Positions 53,360 to 61,345 of a stretch of 64,000 bases of DNA are shown here, one piece after another. The DNA lies in NCBI GenBank assembly GCA_963786155.1, contig CAWAXW010000006.1, positions 2,480,001 through 2,544,000 on the forward strand, given 5' to 3'. Each line of letters begins with the position of its first letter. The first letter of the stretch is position 1. Origin of the DNA: CAWAXW01 sp963786155 (GTDB taxonomy: Bacteria > Actinomycetota > CADDZG01 > WHSQ01). The notes under the pieces were generated by a model that ran no database searches, was not told the origin of the DNA, and worked only from the letters and a program-made list of their open reading frames with translations. The translations under genes were made by a program, and so were the position numbers.

Positions 53360-54160
53360 CTATTCAGGCTCAAGGCGAGCGCCCTGGAGGGCCGTGGCGC
53401 ACGCGCAAGATCGCTGTTCGGGGATCTTCGGGATGAGCGTGAACAACAGGTTGCGGAGCTTGTCGTTGTTCGCGTTGAAGACTCGCAGCACCTCTTCGTG
53501 ACTGACGGCCGACACCTCTCCCTCGACGCCGACGTCGTAGTCGGTGATCAGAGCGATGTTCACGTAGCAGATCTCGAGCTCGCGGGCGAGGTAGGCCTCC
53601 GGATACTGAGTCATGTTGATCACTTCCCAACCCGCGTCCTGAAACCATTTGGACTCCGCGCGCGTCGAGAAGCGCGGTCCCTGGATCGTCACGACCGTGC
53701 CCTTCTCGTGCGCCACGATGTCGGTCTCCCCCGCCGTGGCGAACGCAAGTGTCCGCAGCTCGGGGCAATACGGATCGGCGAACGCGATGTGCGTCGTGAT
53801 CGGACCTTCATAAAAGGTGTCCTTGCGTCCCGTCGTCCGGTCGACGAGCTGGTCGCTGATGACGAACTCCCCCGGCTTGACGTCGCTCTTGAGTGAACCG
53901 GCGGCGCACGGGCCGATGATCCTCGTCACCCCGAGCTCTTTCATCGCCCACAGGTTCGCCCGGTAATTGATCATGTGAGGGGGGAGCGTGTGGCCGGGGC
54001 CGTGCCGAGGGAGAAACGCCACCGGCACGCCTCCCACTTCGCCAAGAGCAACGGGCGAGGAAGGCTCTCCATATGGAGTGTCCACCTTCTCCTCGCGGAT
54101 GTCCTCGAGGAACGAGTAGAAGCCCGACCCGCCGAAGATCCCGACACGAGCGGTGGTCAT
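53360..54160 (-). CDS. mtnP: S-methyl-5'-thioadenosine phosphorylase
   Basis: Phosphorolysis of methylthioadenosine in the methionine salvage pathway. 266 aa. GIFGGSGFYSFLED, FLPRHGPGHTLPPHMINYRANLWAMKELG, GPCAAGSLK, GPRFSTRAESKWF and INMTQYPEAYLARELEICY are the expected phosphate and base-binding motifs of the MTAP/PNP family. The C-terminus has a short Cys-rich tail (RSCACATALQ). The ATG overlaps the fmdB TGA (ATGA). Confidence 0.93.
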   Translation of the reverse strand: MTTARVGIFGGSGFYSFLEDIREEKVDTPYGEPSSPVALGEVGGVPVAFLPRHGPGHTLPPHMINYRANLWAMKELGVTRIIGPCAAGSLKSDVKPGEFVISDQLVDRTTGRKDTFYEGPITTHIAFADPYCPELRTLAFATAGETDIVAHEKGTVVTIQGPRFSTRAESKWFQDAGWEVINMTQYPEAYLARELEICYVNIALITDYDVGVEGEVSAVSHEEVLRVFNANNDKLRNLLFTLIPKIPEQRSCACATALQGARLEPE

Positions 54161-54453
54161 GCGCTCTTCTCCTTACTGGAGTCTTTCTTTGCCGGTTTGG
54201 TCTCCGTCTTTGCTTCCGACGAGGAGCTCTTCGAGCTCTTCGAGCCTTTCGATTCCGTCGAGTCGCCCTTCTTGCCCGCACGGGTATCGGTTGCATAGAA
54301 CCCCGAGCCTTTGAAGACGATCCCTACCGGCGAGTAGAGCTTGCGCAGCTTGCCGCCGCACACGGAACACTCCGTCAGGGGTGGGTCGTCGAATCCCTGG
54401 CGGGCTTCGGTGCGCTCTCCGCACGCGGTGCAGGCGTATTCGTACACGGGCAT
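54157..54453 (-). CDS. FmdB-type zinc ribbon protein
   Basis: 98 aa. The N-terminal 40 residues hold two CxxC pairs (YACTACGE, TECSVCGG) and LRKLYSPVGIVFKGSGFYATD, the FmdB/regulatory zinc ribbon. The rest is a Lys/Ser/Glu-rich tail (about 60-98), common in this family. It may act as a nucleic-acid or protein-binding accessory; the function is not known. Confidence 0.88.
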   Translation of the reverse strand: MPVYEYACTACGERTEARQGFDDPPLTECSVCGGKLRKLYSPVGIVFKGSGFYATDTRAGKKGDSTESKGSKSSKSSSSEAKTETKPAKKDSSKEKSA

Positions 54454-54463
54454 GCTTGGAATC

Positions 54464-54520
54464 CTCTCACGCGCCGCCTCTCACCCCGCTGGGTGATTGA
54501 GTGACTGCGTAGCGTGAGAG
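54464..54520. other. nested inverted repeats upstream of the diguanylate cyclase gene
   Basis: CTCTCACGC (54464-54472) pairs with GCGTGAGAG (54512-54520), and between them TCACCC (54481-54486) pairs with GGGTGA (54491-54496). They fill the divergent spacer between fmdB and the cyclase. It could be an operator or a structured leader; the conserved bases of known c-di-GMP riboswitches are not seen. Confidence 0.45.
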
Positions 54521-54535
54521 TAGTATGAATGAGCG

Positions 54536-56545
54536 GTGAGCCTTCGGCGACGTCTGACGATGTTCTTCATCCTGATCGTGATCCTGCCGCTCGCGGCGGC
54601 GGGGTTCGTGGTTCAACGCGTCGTGGTCGGCGAGATCCGCGAGCGGGCAGAGCTCTCACTCTCGCCCGCCCTCAATTCGACGATCGTGCTCTACAACGAC
54701 AGGGCTGCCGCGATCGAGGACAGGGTGCGCGCGGCGGTACCGCCCATGCAAGCGGGGGCGGCCTTCCAAGAGGGCTCCGAGCAGATCGATGCGTTCCTTG
54801 ATCTGAGATTGGCCGAGTCGAGCGGCGTCGACTTCCTCATAGGAGTGGACGCAAGTGGCCGGCTGATCGGCTTCGCGCAGAAGGGCGGCTCTTTCGCCCA
54901 GGGATTCGAACCTCCGGGCCCCGATGTGATCGTGGACGCTTCGTCCGGCGCGTCTCCGGGGTTCTATCGGACGCGAGAGATCCCCTTCAAGCTCGAGAAC
55001 GGCAAAGTGCTCGGGGGCCTGATCGGTGGGTTCTGGCTCGATCGCGACCTGCTGATCAGCGCCTCACAAGATGACCTCGTGCTGACCCTGGTTTCGGGAG
55101 GGCGCGCGATCGCTTCCACCATCCCGGTTGATGGCCCAATCGAGGGCGTCACTCTCGGAGACACCTTCGAAACGGACCTCGGCGGGGAGTCCATCGCGCA
55201 GGGTCGGGAGCTGAGTGACGACCTCGCCATCATCGCCGGCGTGCCCAAAGGCCCGATCGAGGATCGGGCGAACGTTGTTCTTCTGTCTATGCTCGGGTTG
55301 TTCGCTTTGGCGGTTGCGGTCACCACGGGACTCGCATTCGTGCTCGCACGGCTCATCACCCAACCACTTCAAGAGCTCACCGATGGAGCACGAGCTATCG
55401 CCCAAGGACGCTTCGACCACGAGATCCCGGTTCGATCCCGCGACGAGGTTGGTCAACTGGCAGAAGTGTTCAACGAGATGACGACACAGCTCCGCACGAC
55501 CATCACGGAGCTCGAGTCGTCGCGGGATCTCCTACAGCGCGCGGTCCGCCGGGTCGGCGAGACGCTCCGCTCCACGCATGACATGAAAGAGATACTCGGG
55601 TCGATCCTCAGAACGGCGTCGGATGCGATCGGGGCGGACGCCGCCACGTTCTGGACCCTCACGCCCACCCGTGCCGAGCTCTACCCGGCGATCTGCATGG
55701 GGGTCGCGGCGGAATCGCTGCACAGCATCCAGGTGGGCGACGGCGTCATCGGGCTCGTTGCCGAGCGAGGGGTCAGCGTGCGGCTTCCGGATCCGGGTGG
55801 TGGTCCTCGGCCGGCCCATGGAGAACCCGATCTGCCGGTGATCATGGCTCTCCCCGTCTACAGCTCGGACCGGATCTACGGCATCGTCGCTCTGTATCGA
55901 GCGGATCAGGGCCGCCCCTTCACGCGCAAGGAGATGGACACACTTCAGTTCCTCGTCGAGCAGGGCGGCGTCGCACTCGAGAACGTGTCCCTGCACGAGG
56001 AAGCCAATCGTTTGTCCCTTACCGATGGGCTAACGGGAATCTGGAACCGCCGCTATATGCAGATGCAGTTCCGCCAAGGTCTGGCCACGGCCATCCGGTT
56101 CGAGCGACCCTTCACGGTCCTGATGATGGATCTCGACTACTTCAAGAAGGTCAACGACACCCACGGTCACCAGAGGGGTGACGCAGTTCTGATCGAATTC
56201 GCACAGCGTGTCAATCGCACCCTGCGAGAGGTTGACACCTTCGCGCGCTACGGGGGTGAGGAGTTCATCGCCCTGTTGTTCGAAACGAACGTCGAAGGAG
56301 CGGAGATCACGGCCGAGAAGATCCTCGAGTCGGTCAGGGCCGAGCCGTTCGGCGGTCCCGGCGAAGAGCCCGTCGAATTGACGGTGTCCATCGGCGTCTC
56401 CGGTTACCCCGACCACGGGGATACCTACAAGGACCTGGTCGAGGCCGCGGACCGCGCTCTCTATCAAGCAAAGAAAGAGGGCCGGGATCGAGCCGTTACT
56501 GCAAGCTCGCCCCAGCCCCCCACTACTTTGCGGGTCGCTACTTAG
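54536..56545 (+). CDS. membrane diguanylate cyclase: dCache-like sensor, HAMP, GAF, GGDEF
   Basis: 669 aa from the GTG at 54536 (nearby ATGs are followed by stops or lie in another frame). The N-terminal helix (LTMFFILIVILPLAAAGFV), an extracytoplasmic sensor of about 215 residues, a second helix (VLLSMLGLFALAVAVTTGLAF), a HAMP domain (LITQPLQELTDGARAIAQG), a GAF domain (about 345-490) and a GGDEF domain with RYGGEEFIALL at about 570-580. RxxD (REVD) is five residues upstream, so c-di-GMP feedback inhibition is likely. The active-site Glu-Glu is present. The ligand of the sensor is unknown. Confidence 0.94.
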   Translation: MSLRRRLTMFFILIVILPLAAAGFVVQRVVVGEIRERAELSLSPALNSTIVLYNDRAAAIEDRVRAAVPPMQAGAAFQEGSEQIDAFLDLRLAESSGVDFLIGVDASGRLIGFAQKGGSFAQGFEPPGPDVIVDASSGASPGFYRTREIPFKLENGKVLGGLIGGFWLDRDLLISASQDDLVLTLVSGGRAIASTIPVDGPIEGVTLGDTFETDLGGESIAQGRELSDDLAIIAGVPKGPIEDRANVVLLSMLGLFALAVAVTTGLAFVLARLITQPLQELTDGARAIAQGRFDHEIPVRSRDEVGQLAEVFNEMTTQLRTTITELESSRDLLQRAVRRVGETLRSTHDMKEILGSILRTASDAIGADAATFWTLTPTRAELYPAICMGVAAESLHSIQVGDGVIGLVAERGVSVRLPDPGGGPRPAHGEPDLPVIMALPVYSSDRIYGIVALYRADQGRPFTRKEMDTLQFLVEQGGVALENVSLHEEANRLSLTDGLTGIWNRRYMQMQFRQGLATAIRFERPFTVLMMDLDYFKKVNDTHGHQRGDAVLIEFAQRVNRTLREVDTFARYGGEEFIALLFETNVEGAEITAEKILESVRAEPFGGPGEEPVELTVSIGVSGYPDHGDTYKDLVEAADRALYQAKKEGRDRAVTASSPQPPTTLRVAT

Positions 56546-56548
56546 TCG

Positions 56549-57232
56549 CTACTTCGTGATCTTGATTACCTGATCGATCGTCACGATCGTCGGCGAGTTC
56601 AGGCTGTAGAACGAGCCGGAGAACTTCGCCTTCCCGGGCTTCTTGGGGTTGACGATGATCGGGACACCGGATGCAGACTGCGAGTTCACGTTCAGGTCGA
56701 ACGAGAACGGTGGACAGGTGTTGTCGTTCGGGGGAACGTCGCCCTCGAGCTTCCAGCCGAGCTTCTTCGACCCGGTCACCTCGAGGAAGATGTCCGTGAC
56801 CCCAGAGATATCGAGGTTCCAAACTGAGTTGATCCCTCGGTCGGCCTGCTCGTCCGTCCGGTCCACCTCGGCGAGAGTTGCGGGGAGGGGGGCCGAAGCG
56901 GCGGTCGGCGTTCCCTGGCCCTCGGGGCCTGGCCGGCAGCCGGGGCCCACGTGGATCACGATCTCGCCTGCGCCGAGTTGGTCGCCGCCTGGGATCTGCT
57001 CGTCGGTAGGTAGCGAGAAGCCCTTGGGGATCGTCAGCGACACCCGGGCGAGCTCCTCTTCGTTGTCTTCCTGCTCGACGTGCAACTTCAACTGCGGGTT
57101 CGCCTTGACGCGCGTGTCGGACAACTCGAATGTCGCTACAGGCGAGAAGTCGCCCTGGTCGGCGATCGCGCCACCGGCAGGCAGCGCCAGCGCAAGGCCG
57201 GCTATCGCGGCAAGAACTCTCTTCGTTCTCAT
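56549..57232 (-). CDS. secreted protein, unknown function
   Basis: 227 aa from the ATG at 57232, with AAGGGG upstream. The signal peptide KRVLAAIAGLALALPAGGAIA is followed by a beta-rich mature protein: SPVATFELSDTRVKANPQLKLHVE, RVSLTIPKGFSLP, VWNLDISGVTDIFLEVTGSKKLGWKLEG and the end SPTIVTIDQVIKITK. Two Cys (GCRP, NTCPP) may pair. No known domain is recognised. It is divergent from uppP and convergent with the diguanylate cyclase, only 3 bp apart. Confidence 0.78.
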   Translation of the reverse strand: MRTKRVLAAIAGLALALPAGGAIADQGDFSPVATFELSDTRVKANPQLKLHVEQEDNEEELARVSLTIPKGFSLPTDEQIPGGDQLGAGEIVIHVGPGCRPGPEGQGTPTAASAPLPATLAEVDRTDEQADRGINSVWNLDISGVTDIFLEVTGSKKLGWKLEGDVPPNDNTCPPFSFDLNVNSQSASGVPIIVNPKKPGKAKFSGSFYSLNSPTIVTIDQVIKITK

Positions 57233-57334
57233 CTGTTTCCCCTTCGTCGTGCGTTCAACAAGCAGGGCTAAACGCCCCGCTAGAAGCCGTATTCGACCGA
57301 TCACACGCGTTTCCTGCAGGTAGAGTGCCCCGCC

Positions 57335-58141
57335 ATGTCGATATTCGAGGCCCTGGTGTTGGGCGCAGTCCAGGGACTCACGGAGTTCATCCCCATCTCC
57401 TCCTCGGGTCATCTCGTGCTCGTCCCCGAGGCGCTCGGGTGGGACCAGCCCGGCTTGGCCTTCGACGTCCTGCTGCATGCGGCCTCGCTGATCGCCCTAC
57501 TCGTCTATTTCTCGGGCGACCTGCTTGATCTCGTGCGCGGCGCGATCTCCGGCTCGAAGGACTCGCGTCGCCTGGCGATCCTGCTTGCAATAGGGACCGT
57601 GCCCGCCGGGCTCGCCGGAATCCTGCTGGCCGACTTCTTCGAAGATCAATTCACGGATGCAACCGCCGCTGCCATCCAACTCATCATCACTGCGGGCATC
57701 ATCGTTGCCGGCGAGCAGGCACTGCGTTACCACGAGGTCAACAGGTCGAAGACCGGCGAGCGACTTCGCACGATCCCGGACCTCCGAACGTTCGACGCTC
57801 TTGCGATCGGCACTGCCCAAGCGGTAGCGATCCTCCCCGGCATATCCCGTTCCGGCGCCACGATCGCGACCGGACTGGGCCGGGCCATGACCCGCGACCA
57901 TGCGGCACGCTTCGCTTTCCTTCTCGCGATCCCGGCTCTATTTGGGGCGACCCTCGTGGAATTACCGAACCTCGGCGAGTCGGAGCTCGGCGCAGGGCCC
58001 GCGATCGCGGGATTTATGGCCTCGCTCGTGACTTCGTATGCATCGATCTGGGGGCTGATCCGCTACCTGCGAACGAGCTCGCTCTATCCGTTCGCGGTCT
58101 ACTGCGTGGTCGCGGGGATCTTCTTCTTGATCGTGATTTAG
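57335..58141 (+). CDS. uppP: undecaprenyl-diphosphatase
   Basis: Recycles the undecaprenyl carrier lipid by removing one phosphate; the family (BacA/UppP) also confers bacitracin tolerance. 268 aa, with about eight helices. GLTEFIPISSSGHLVLV and PGISRSGATIATGLGRAM hold the catalytic Glu, Ser and Arg residues. The start is ATG at 57335. Its stop overlaps the convergent tldE stop by 4 bp. Confidence 0.96.
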   Translation: MSIFEALVLGAVQGLTEFIPISSSGHLVLVPEALGWDQPGLAFDVLLHAASLIALLVYFSGDLLDLVRGAISGSKDSRRLAILLAIGTVPAGLAGILLADFFEDQFTDATAAAIQLIITAGIIVAGEQALRYHEVNRSKTGERLRTIPDLRTFDALAIGTAQAVAILPGISRSGATIATGLGRAMTRDHAARFAFLLAIPALFGATLVELPNLGESELGAGPAIAGFMASLVTSYASIWGLIRYLRTSSLYPFAVYCVVAGIFFLIVI

Positions 58142-59490
58142 AGACCGGCGACGGTCATCTCGGCCACAAGGGTCGTGGCTCCTCCCAGTGATCCGCCGAA
58201 AGGCAACCACCTGCGGTCGTCCGCGACGGCCGTGATCGCGCGCAGGATCTCCGGGATGGGGGCCGCGATCGTGACTTCTTTCACGGGGGGGCCGAGCGTC
58301 CCCTCGTCGATCAACCTTCCGGTCGCTCCGACCGAGAAGTCACCCGAGACGGGGTTGGCTCCGGAATGAACACCGTGGAAGTCCTGGACGAGCAGAGCCC
58401 GCCCCGCGCTCCGCAAGACCTGCTCGCGCGATCCGCCGGTCGGCTCGAACGCGAGGTTCGTCGCCGCGGGATGAGGCACACCCTTGTAACCGGCGCGCGA
58501 TGCGTTCCCGGTAGATGCTCGGCCTTCACGGCGCGCGCTCGTGAGGTCGTAGAGGAAAGACACGAGCTTGCCCGCGGCGATCACTTCGGTTCTAGAGGTC
58601 GGCACACCTTCCGCATCCCAGGGCGCGCTTCCGGGAGCTCCCGGCACTCTGCCGTCGTCGATCAGGGTGATGGTGGATCCCGCTATCTCCTCTGAGAGCT
58701 TGTCCGCGAACAACGAGCGCTTCTTCTGCACGGCTTCCGCGGTCAACGCGCCGGCAAGGACCCCGAGGAACTGGCCCGCCGTGTAGGGATCGAAGACGAC
58801 CGGCATCCGCGCCGAGGGGATCTTCTTAGCGCCGAGGATGCCGACCGCACGCTCCGCCGAGCGGCGCGCTACGTCCTCTACGTCGAGCCCCGCCAACGAG
58901 CGTGCAAGCCCGAAGTCGAACCCAACCTCCGTATCGTCGCCATCCTCGGCTATCGCGACCGCGTAGCACCACGCGTCGGTCTCTCGGTAGGCCCCCGCCA
59001 CCCCCGTCGAGGTCGCGATCGCGATCTCGCTGATCGAGTCTGCGTACAGGGCGTCTTCGACGGCTCGCACGCGCGGGTCAAAGGTGCGGGTGGCCTTTTC
59101 CAGCGCGAGCGTGAACTCGACCTTCTGGTCGGCTGTGGTCTCGAGAAGAGAACCATCGAACAAGCCGTCGATGTCGCCGGGAGCGGCGTCCCATGCCGGG
59201 GCGAGCGCCACGGCTTCGTCGGCTGTTGCATGTCTGGAGTTGTCGCGCGCCCGCGTCAGGACCTCGCTCAGTCCCTCGGAGCTGAGGTCGGTCGTGTACG
59301 AGAAACCGACGCGGCCCCCGGTAACGACGCGTAGGCCGATGCCGCGCGGCTCCGCAGAAGAGATGGACTCGACCTCGCCCGCGAAGGCCTTGATCTGGAT
59401 AGTCCGATCGTGGGTAGCGAACGCCTCGATCGCCTCGTCGGGGCCCGCTTCCCCAGCGACACGTTGAGCCAGCTCGAGCAGCTCGCTCAC
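58138..59490 (-). CDS. tldE: TldE/PmbA, regulatory subunit of the TldD/TldE protease
   Basis: 450 aa. It belongs to the TldD/PmbA family but lacks the HExxxH zinc motif of its partner, as expected. Segments: RGIGLRVVTGGRVGFSYTTDL, MPVVFDPYTAGQFLGVLAGALTAEAVQKKRS, GKLVSFLYDLTSARREG and SGDFSVGATGRLIDEG. The complex degrades or matures small peptides. The GTG at 59490 overlaps the tldD TGA (GTGA). Confidence 0.93.
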   Translation of the reverse strand: MSELLELAQRVAGEAGPDEAIEAFATHDRTIQIKAFAGEVESISSAEPRGIGLRVVTGGRVGFSYTTDLSSEGLSEVLTRARDNSRHATADEAVALAPAWDAAPGDIDGLFDGSLLETTADQKVEFTLALEKATRTFDPRVRAVEDALYADSISEIAIATSTGVAGAYRETDAWCYAVAIAEDGDDTEVGFDFGLARSLAGLDVEDVARRSAERAVGILGAKKIPSARMPVVFDPYTAGQFLGVLAGALTAEAVQKKRSLFADKLSEEIAGSTITLIDDGRVPGAPGSAPWDAEGVPTSRTEVIAAGKLVSFLYDLTSARREGRASTGNASRAGYKGVPHPAATNLAFEPTGGSREQVLRSAGRALLVQDFHGVHSGANPVSGDFSVGATGRLIDEGTLGPPVKEVTIAAPIPEILRAITAVADDRRWLPFGGSLGGATTLVAEMTVAGL

Positions 59491-60872
59491 GCTTCCGTTC
59501 CCCCGACCGTCATGCGCCCGAGGAGCACGGTTCCCATGCCGTTCGTGACGGGAGCGTGCTGGCCATCCTTTCCGCAGACTCCCTCCGAGCGGTCGAAGTC
59601 ACCCGCGACCGCATCGATCACCCCGAGCACCTGTGGCCCGTTGCCGATCAACGTGGCGCCCCGGATCGGGTACGCGAGCTCGCCGTTCTCGATGACATAC
59701 GCCTCGGCCATGCCGAACACGAAGTTGCCGGTGGCCGGGTTGACCTCGCCACCGGCGAAGTGCGCGGCGAACACCCCTTTCTTTACCGACGAGAAGATCT
59801 CGTCCGCAGTGTCGGTGCCCGGCAGCAGGTATGTGTTGCTCATACGGACCAGAGGAAGGTGCGCATAGCTCTGCCGCCGGCCGTTGCCAGTGGGGGGATG
59901 TCCGATCTTCCTCGCCGATCCGCGGTCGCTCAAGTGGCCGACGAGCACTCCCTCTTCGAAAAGCACGGTGCGCTGCGACGGCGTCCCCTCGTCGTCCACA
60001 CCGTACGAGCCCCATGCTCCGACATCGGTCGCGTCGTCCACGATCGTCACGATCTCCTTACCGAAGCGATCGCCATTCTTCTTCGCGTACACGCTGGCCT
60101 CTTTCACGAGCGTGTCGGCCTCGAGTCCGTGCCCGCACGCCTCGTGGATGAGCACGCCTCCGGTGCCGGGCGCGAGCACGACGGGGAACTCGCCCGCGGG
60201 GGCGGGGCGGGCATCGAGCATCCGGATCGCTTTCTCGGAGGCCTCGCGCCCGATCTTCGCGGGCGGTTGGGCCTCCAGCAGCTCGTAACCGCCGGAATGC
60301 CCCGGTGCCTTGAAACCCGTTGCTATACGTCCATCGCGAGCCGCAACGACCTGGACGGAGAACCTGACCCGGGTCCGCTCGTCCTCGACGAGAGTTCCAT
60401 CGGACGACGCGATCAACACTCGCTGATGGACGTCGGCATAGCTCGCCGTTACCTGAGCCACTGCATCGCCTTGAGCGCGGGCCGCCTGATCCGCCTCGAC
60501 CAGGGCCACCGCCTTGCTTTCCGCGCCGACCTGAGCCGGGTTCAGGCGAACCGGGTGGCGAACCCCCGGCTCGGTCCTTCTGAGGTCGATCGTCGCTACC
60601 GCTCCGTTGCCGGTCAGACCCGCCCTGGCGGAGCGCGCCGCCTCGACCAGCGACTCAGCTGTGAGCAGGTTCGTGTAGGCGTAGGCCTGAAGGTCGCCCC
60701 GCACGATGCGGATCCCGGCCCCCCTATCGAAGCCCGAGGTGACGTCCTCGACCCGGGAGTCGTCCAGGCGAAGGGCGGTCGAGCGGCGCTCCTCGGCGAA
60801 GATCTCGGCGAAGTCGCCGCCTCGTCCGAGAGCCTCGGCCAACACCTTCGAGATGACAGCTTCGTCCAGCAT
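59487..60872 (-). CDS. tldD: TldD metalloprotease subunit
   Basis: 461 aa from the ATG at 60872 (a longer in-frame start exists but reads through unconserved sequence). The zinc motif HEACGH sits in TGGVLIHEACGHGLEADTLVKEASVY, and GSYGVDDEGTPSQRTVLFEEGVLVGHLSDR follows. With TldE it forms a heterodimeric peptidase. The gene pair is followed by uppP on the other strand. Confidence 0.94.
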   Translation of the reverse strand: MLDEAVISKVLAEALGRGGDFAEIFAEERRSTALRLDDSRVEDVTSGFDRGAGIRIVRGDLQAYAYTNLLTAESLVEAARSARAGLTGNGAVATIDLRRTEPGVRHPVRLNPAQVGAESKAVALVEADQAARAQGDAVAQVTASYADVHQRVLIASSDGTLVEDERTRVRFSVQVVAARDGRIATGFKAPGHSGGYELLEAQPPAKIGREASEKAIRMLDARPAPAGEFPVVLAPGTGGVLIHEACGHGLEADTLVKEASVYAKKNGDRFGKEIVTIVDDATDVGAWGSYGVDDEGTPSQRTVLFEEGVLVGHLSDRGSARKIGHPPTGNGRRQSYAHLPLVRMSNTYLLPGTDTADEIFSSVKKGVFAAHFAGGEVNPATGNFVFGMAEAYVIENGELAYPIRGATLIGNGPQVLGVIDAVAGDFDRSEGVCGKDGQHAPVTNGMGTVLLGRMTVGGTEA

Positions 60873-60908
60873 GAGGGGGCAGCCTATTCGCCTAATGAGG
60901 GACTTCTC

Positions 60909-61295
60909 ATGATCGTGCGCTTGTGTGGGCAAACCGCCGCGAGGTACGCTGCTTACGCCATCGAAATCGCTGTGCAGGACCTTCCGACAGCCGCAAGGAG
61001 CGCTTCCCTGACCCCTTACGACGGCTCATCGCTCACACCCGCCCAGAGTGAGCGGCTTCAGCAGATCCATGCGCGGCTTATTGAGGCCCGGCGCGAGCTC
61101 GATGCATTGATCGGAGATGCCTATCTCCGCCCCCGGGCATCGATCGTCCCGGTCCATTTCCTCGACCTGGCCTCGGCCGTCGAGAAGCTGCGCTGGGCCG
61201 AGAAGGAGTGGCGTGAGCTCGACCGCCAGATCGCCGAACGAGCCGAGTCCGAGCGCCTGGACCCCGATCTGGAGACCGTCCCGACCGAGAGCTAG
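60909..61295 (+). CDS. small coiled-coil protein, unknown function
   Basis: 128 aa from the ATG at 60909, which has GAGGGA 6 nt upstream; a GTG at 60972 is an alternative if the first 21 residues (IVRLCGQTAARYAAYAIEIA) are not coding. The rest is almost fully helical and charged: LTPAQSERLQQIHARLIEARRELDALIGD, DLASAVEKLRWAEKEWRELDRQIAERAESE. It is probably a soluble coiled-coil protein. No family recognised. Confidence 0.6.
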   Translation: MIVRLCGQTAARYAAYAIEIAVQDLPTAARSASLTPYDGSSLTPAQSERLQQIHARLIEARRELDALIGDAYLRPRASIVPVHFLDLASAVEKLRWAEKEWRELDRQIAERAESERLDPDLETVPTES

Positions 61296-61345
61296 GCGCC
61301 TGCGTGTAGGAAGTAAGTGAACCTCCGGGGCGTTGTAATAAGCCG

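Noticed and set aside
54464..54520. c-di-GMP riboswitch
   Set aside because: The repeats do not show the conserved core bases of the GEMM classes and are short for an aptamer.
59556..60900. Long plus-strand open frame across tldD
   Set aside because: Antisense shadow; only the part after 60909 has a ribosome-binding site and helical composition of its own.
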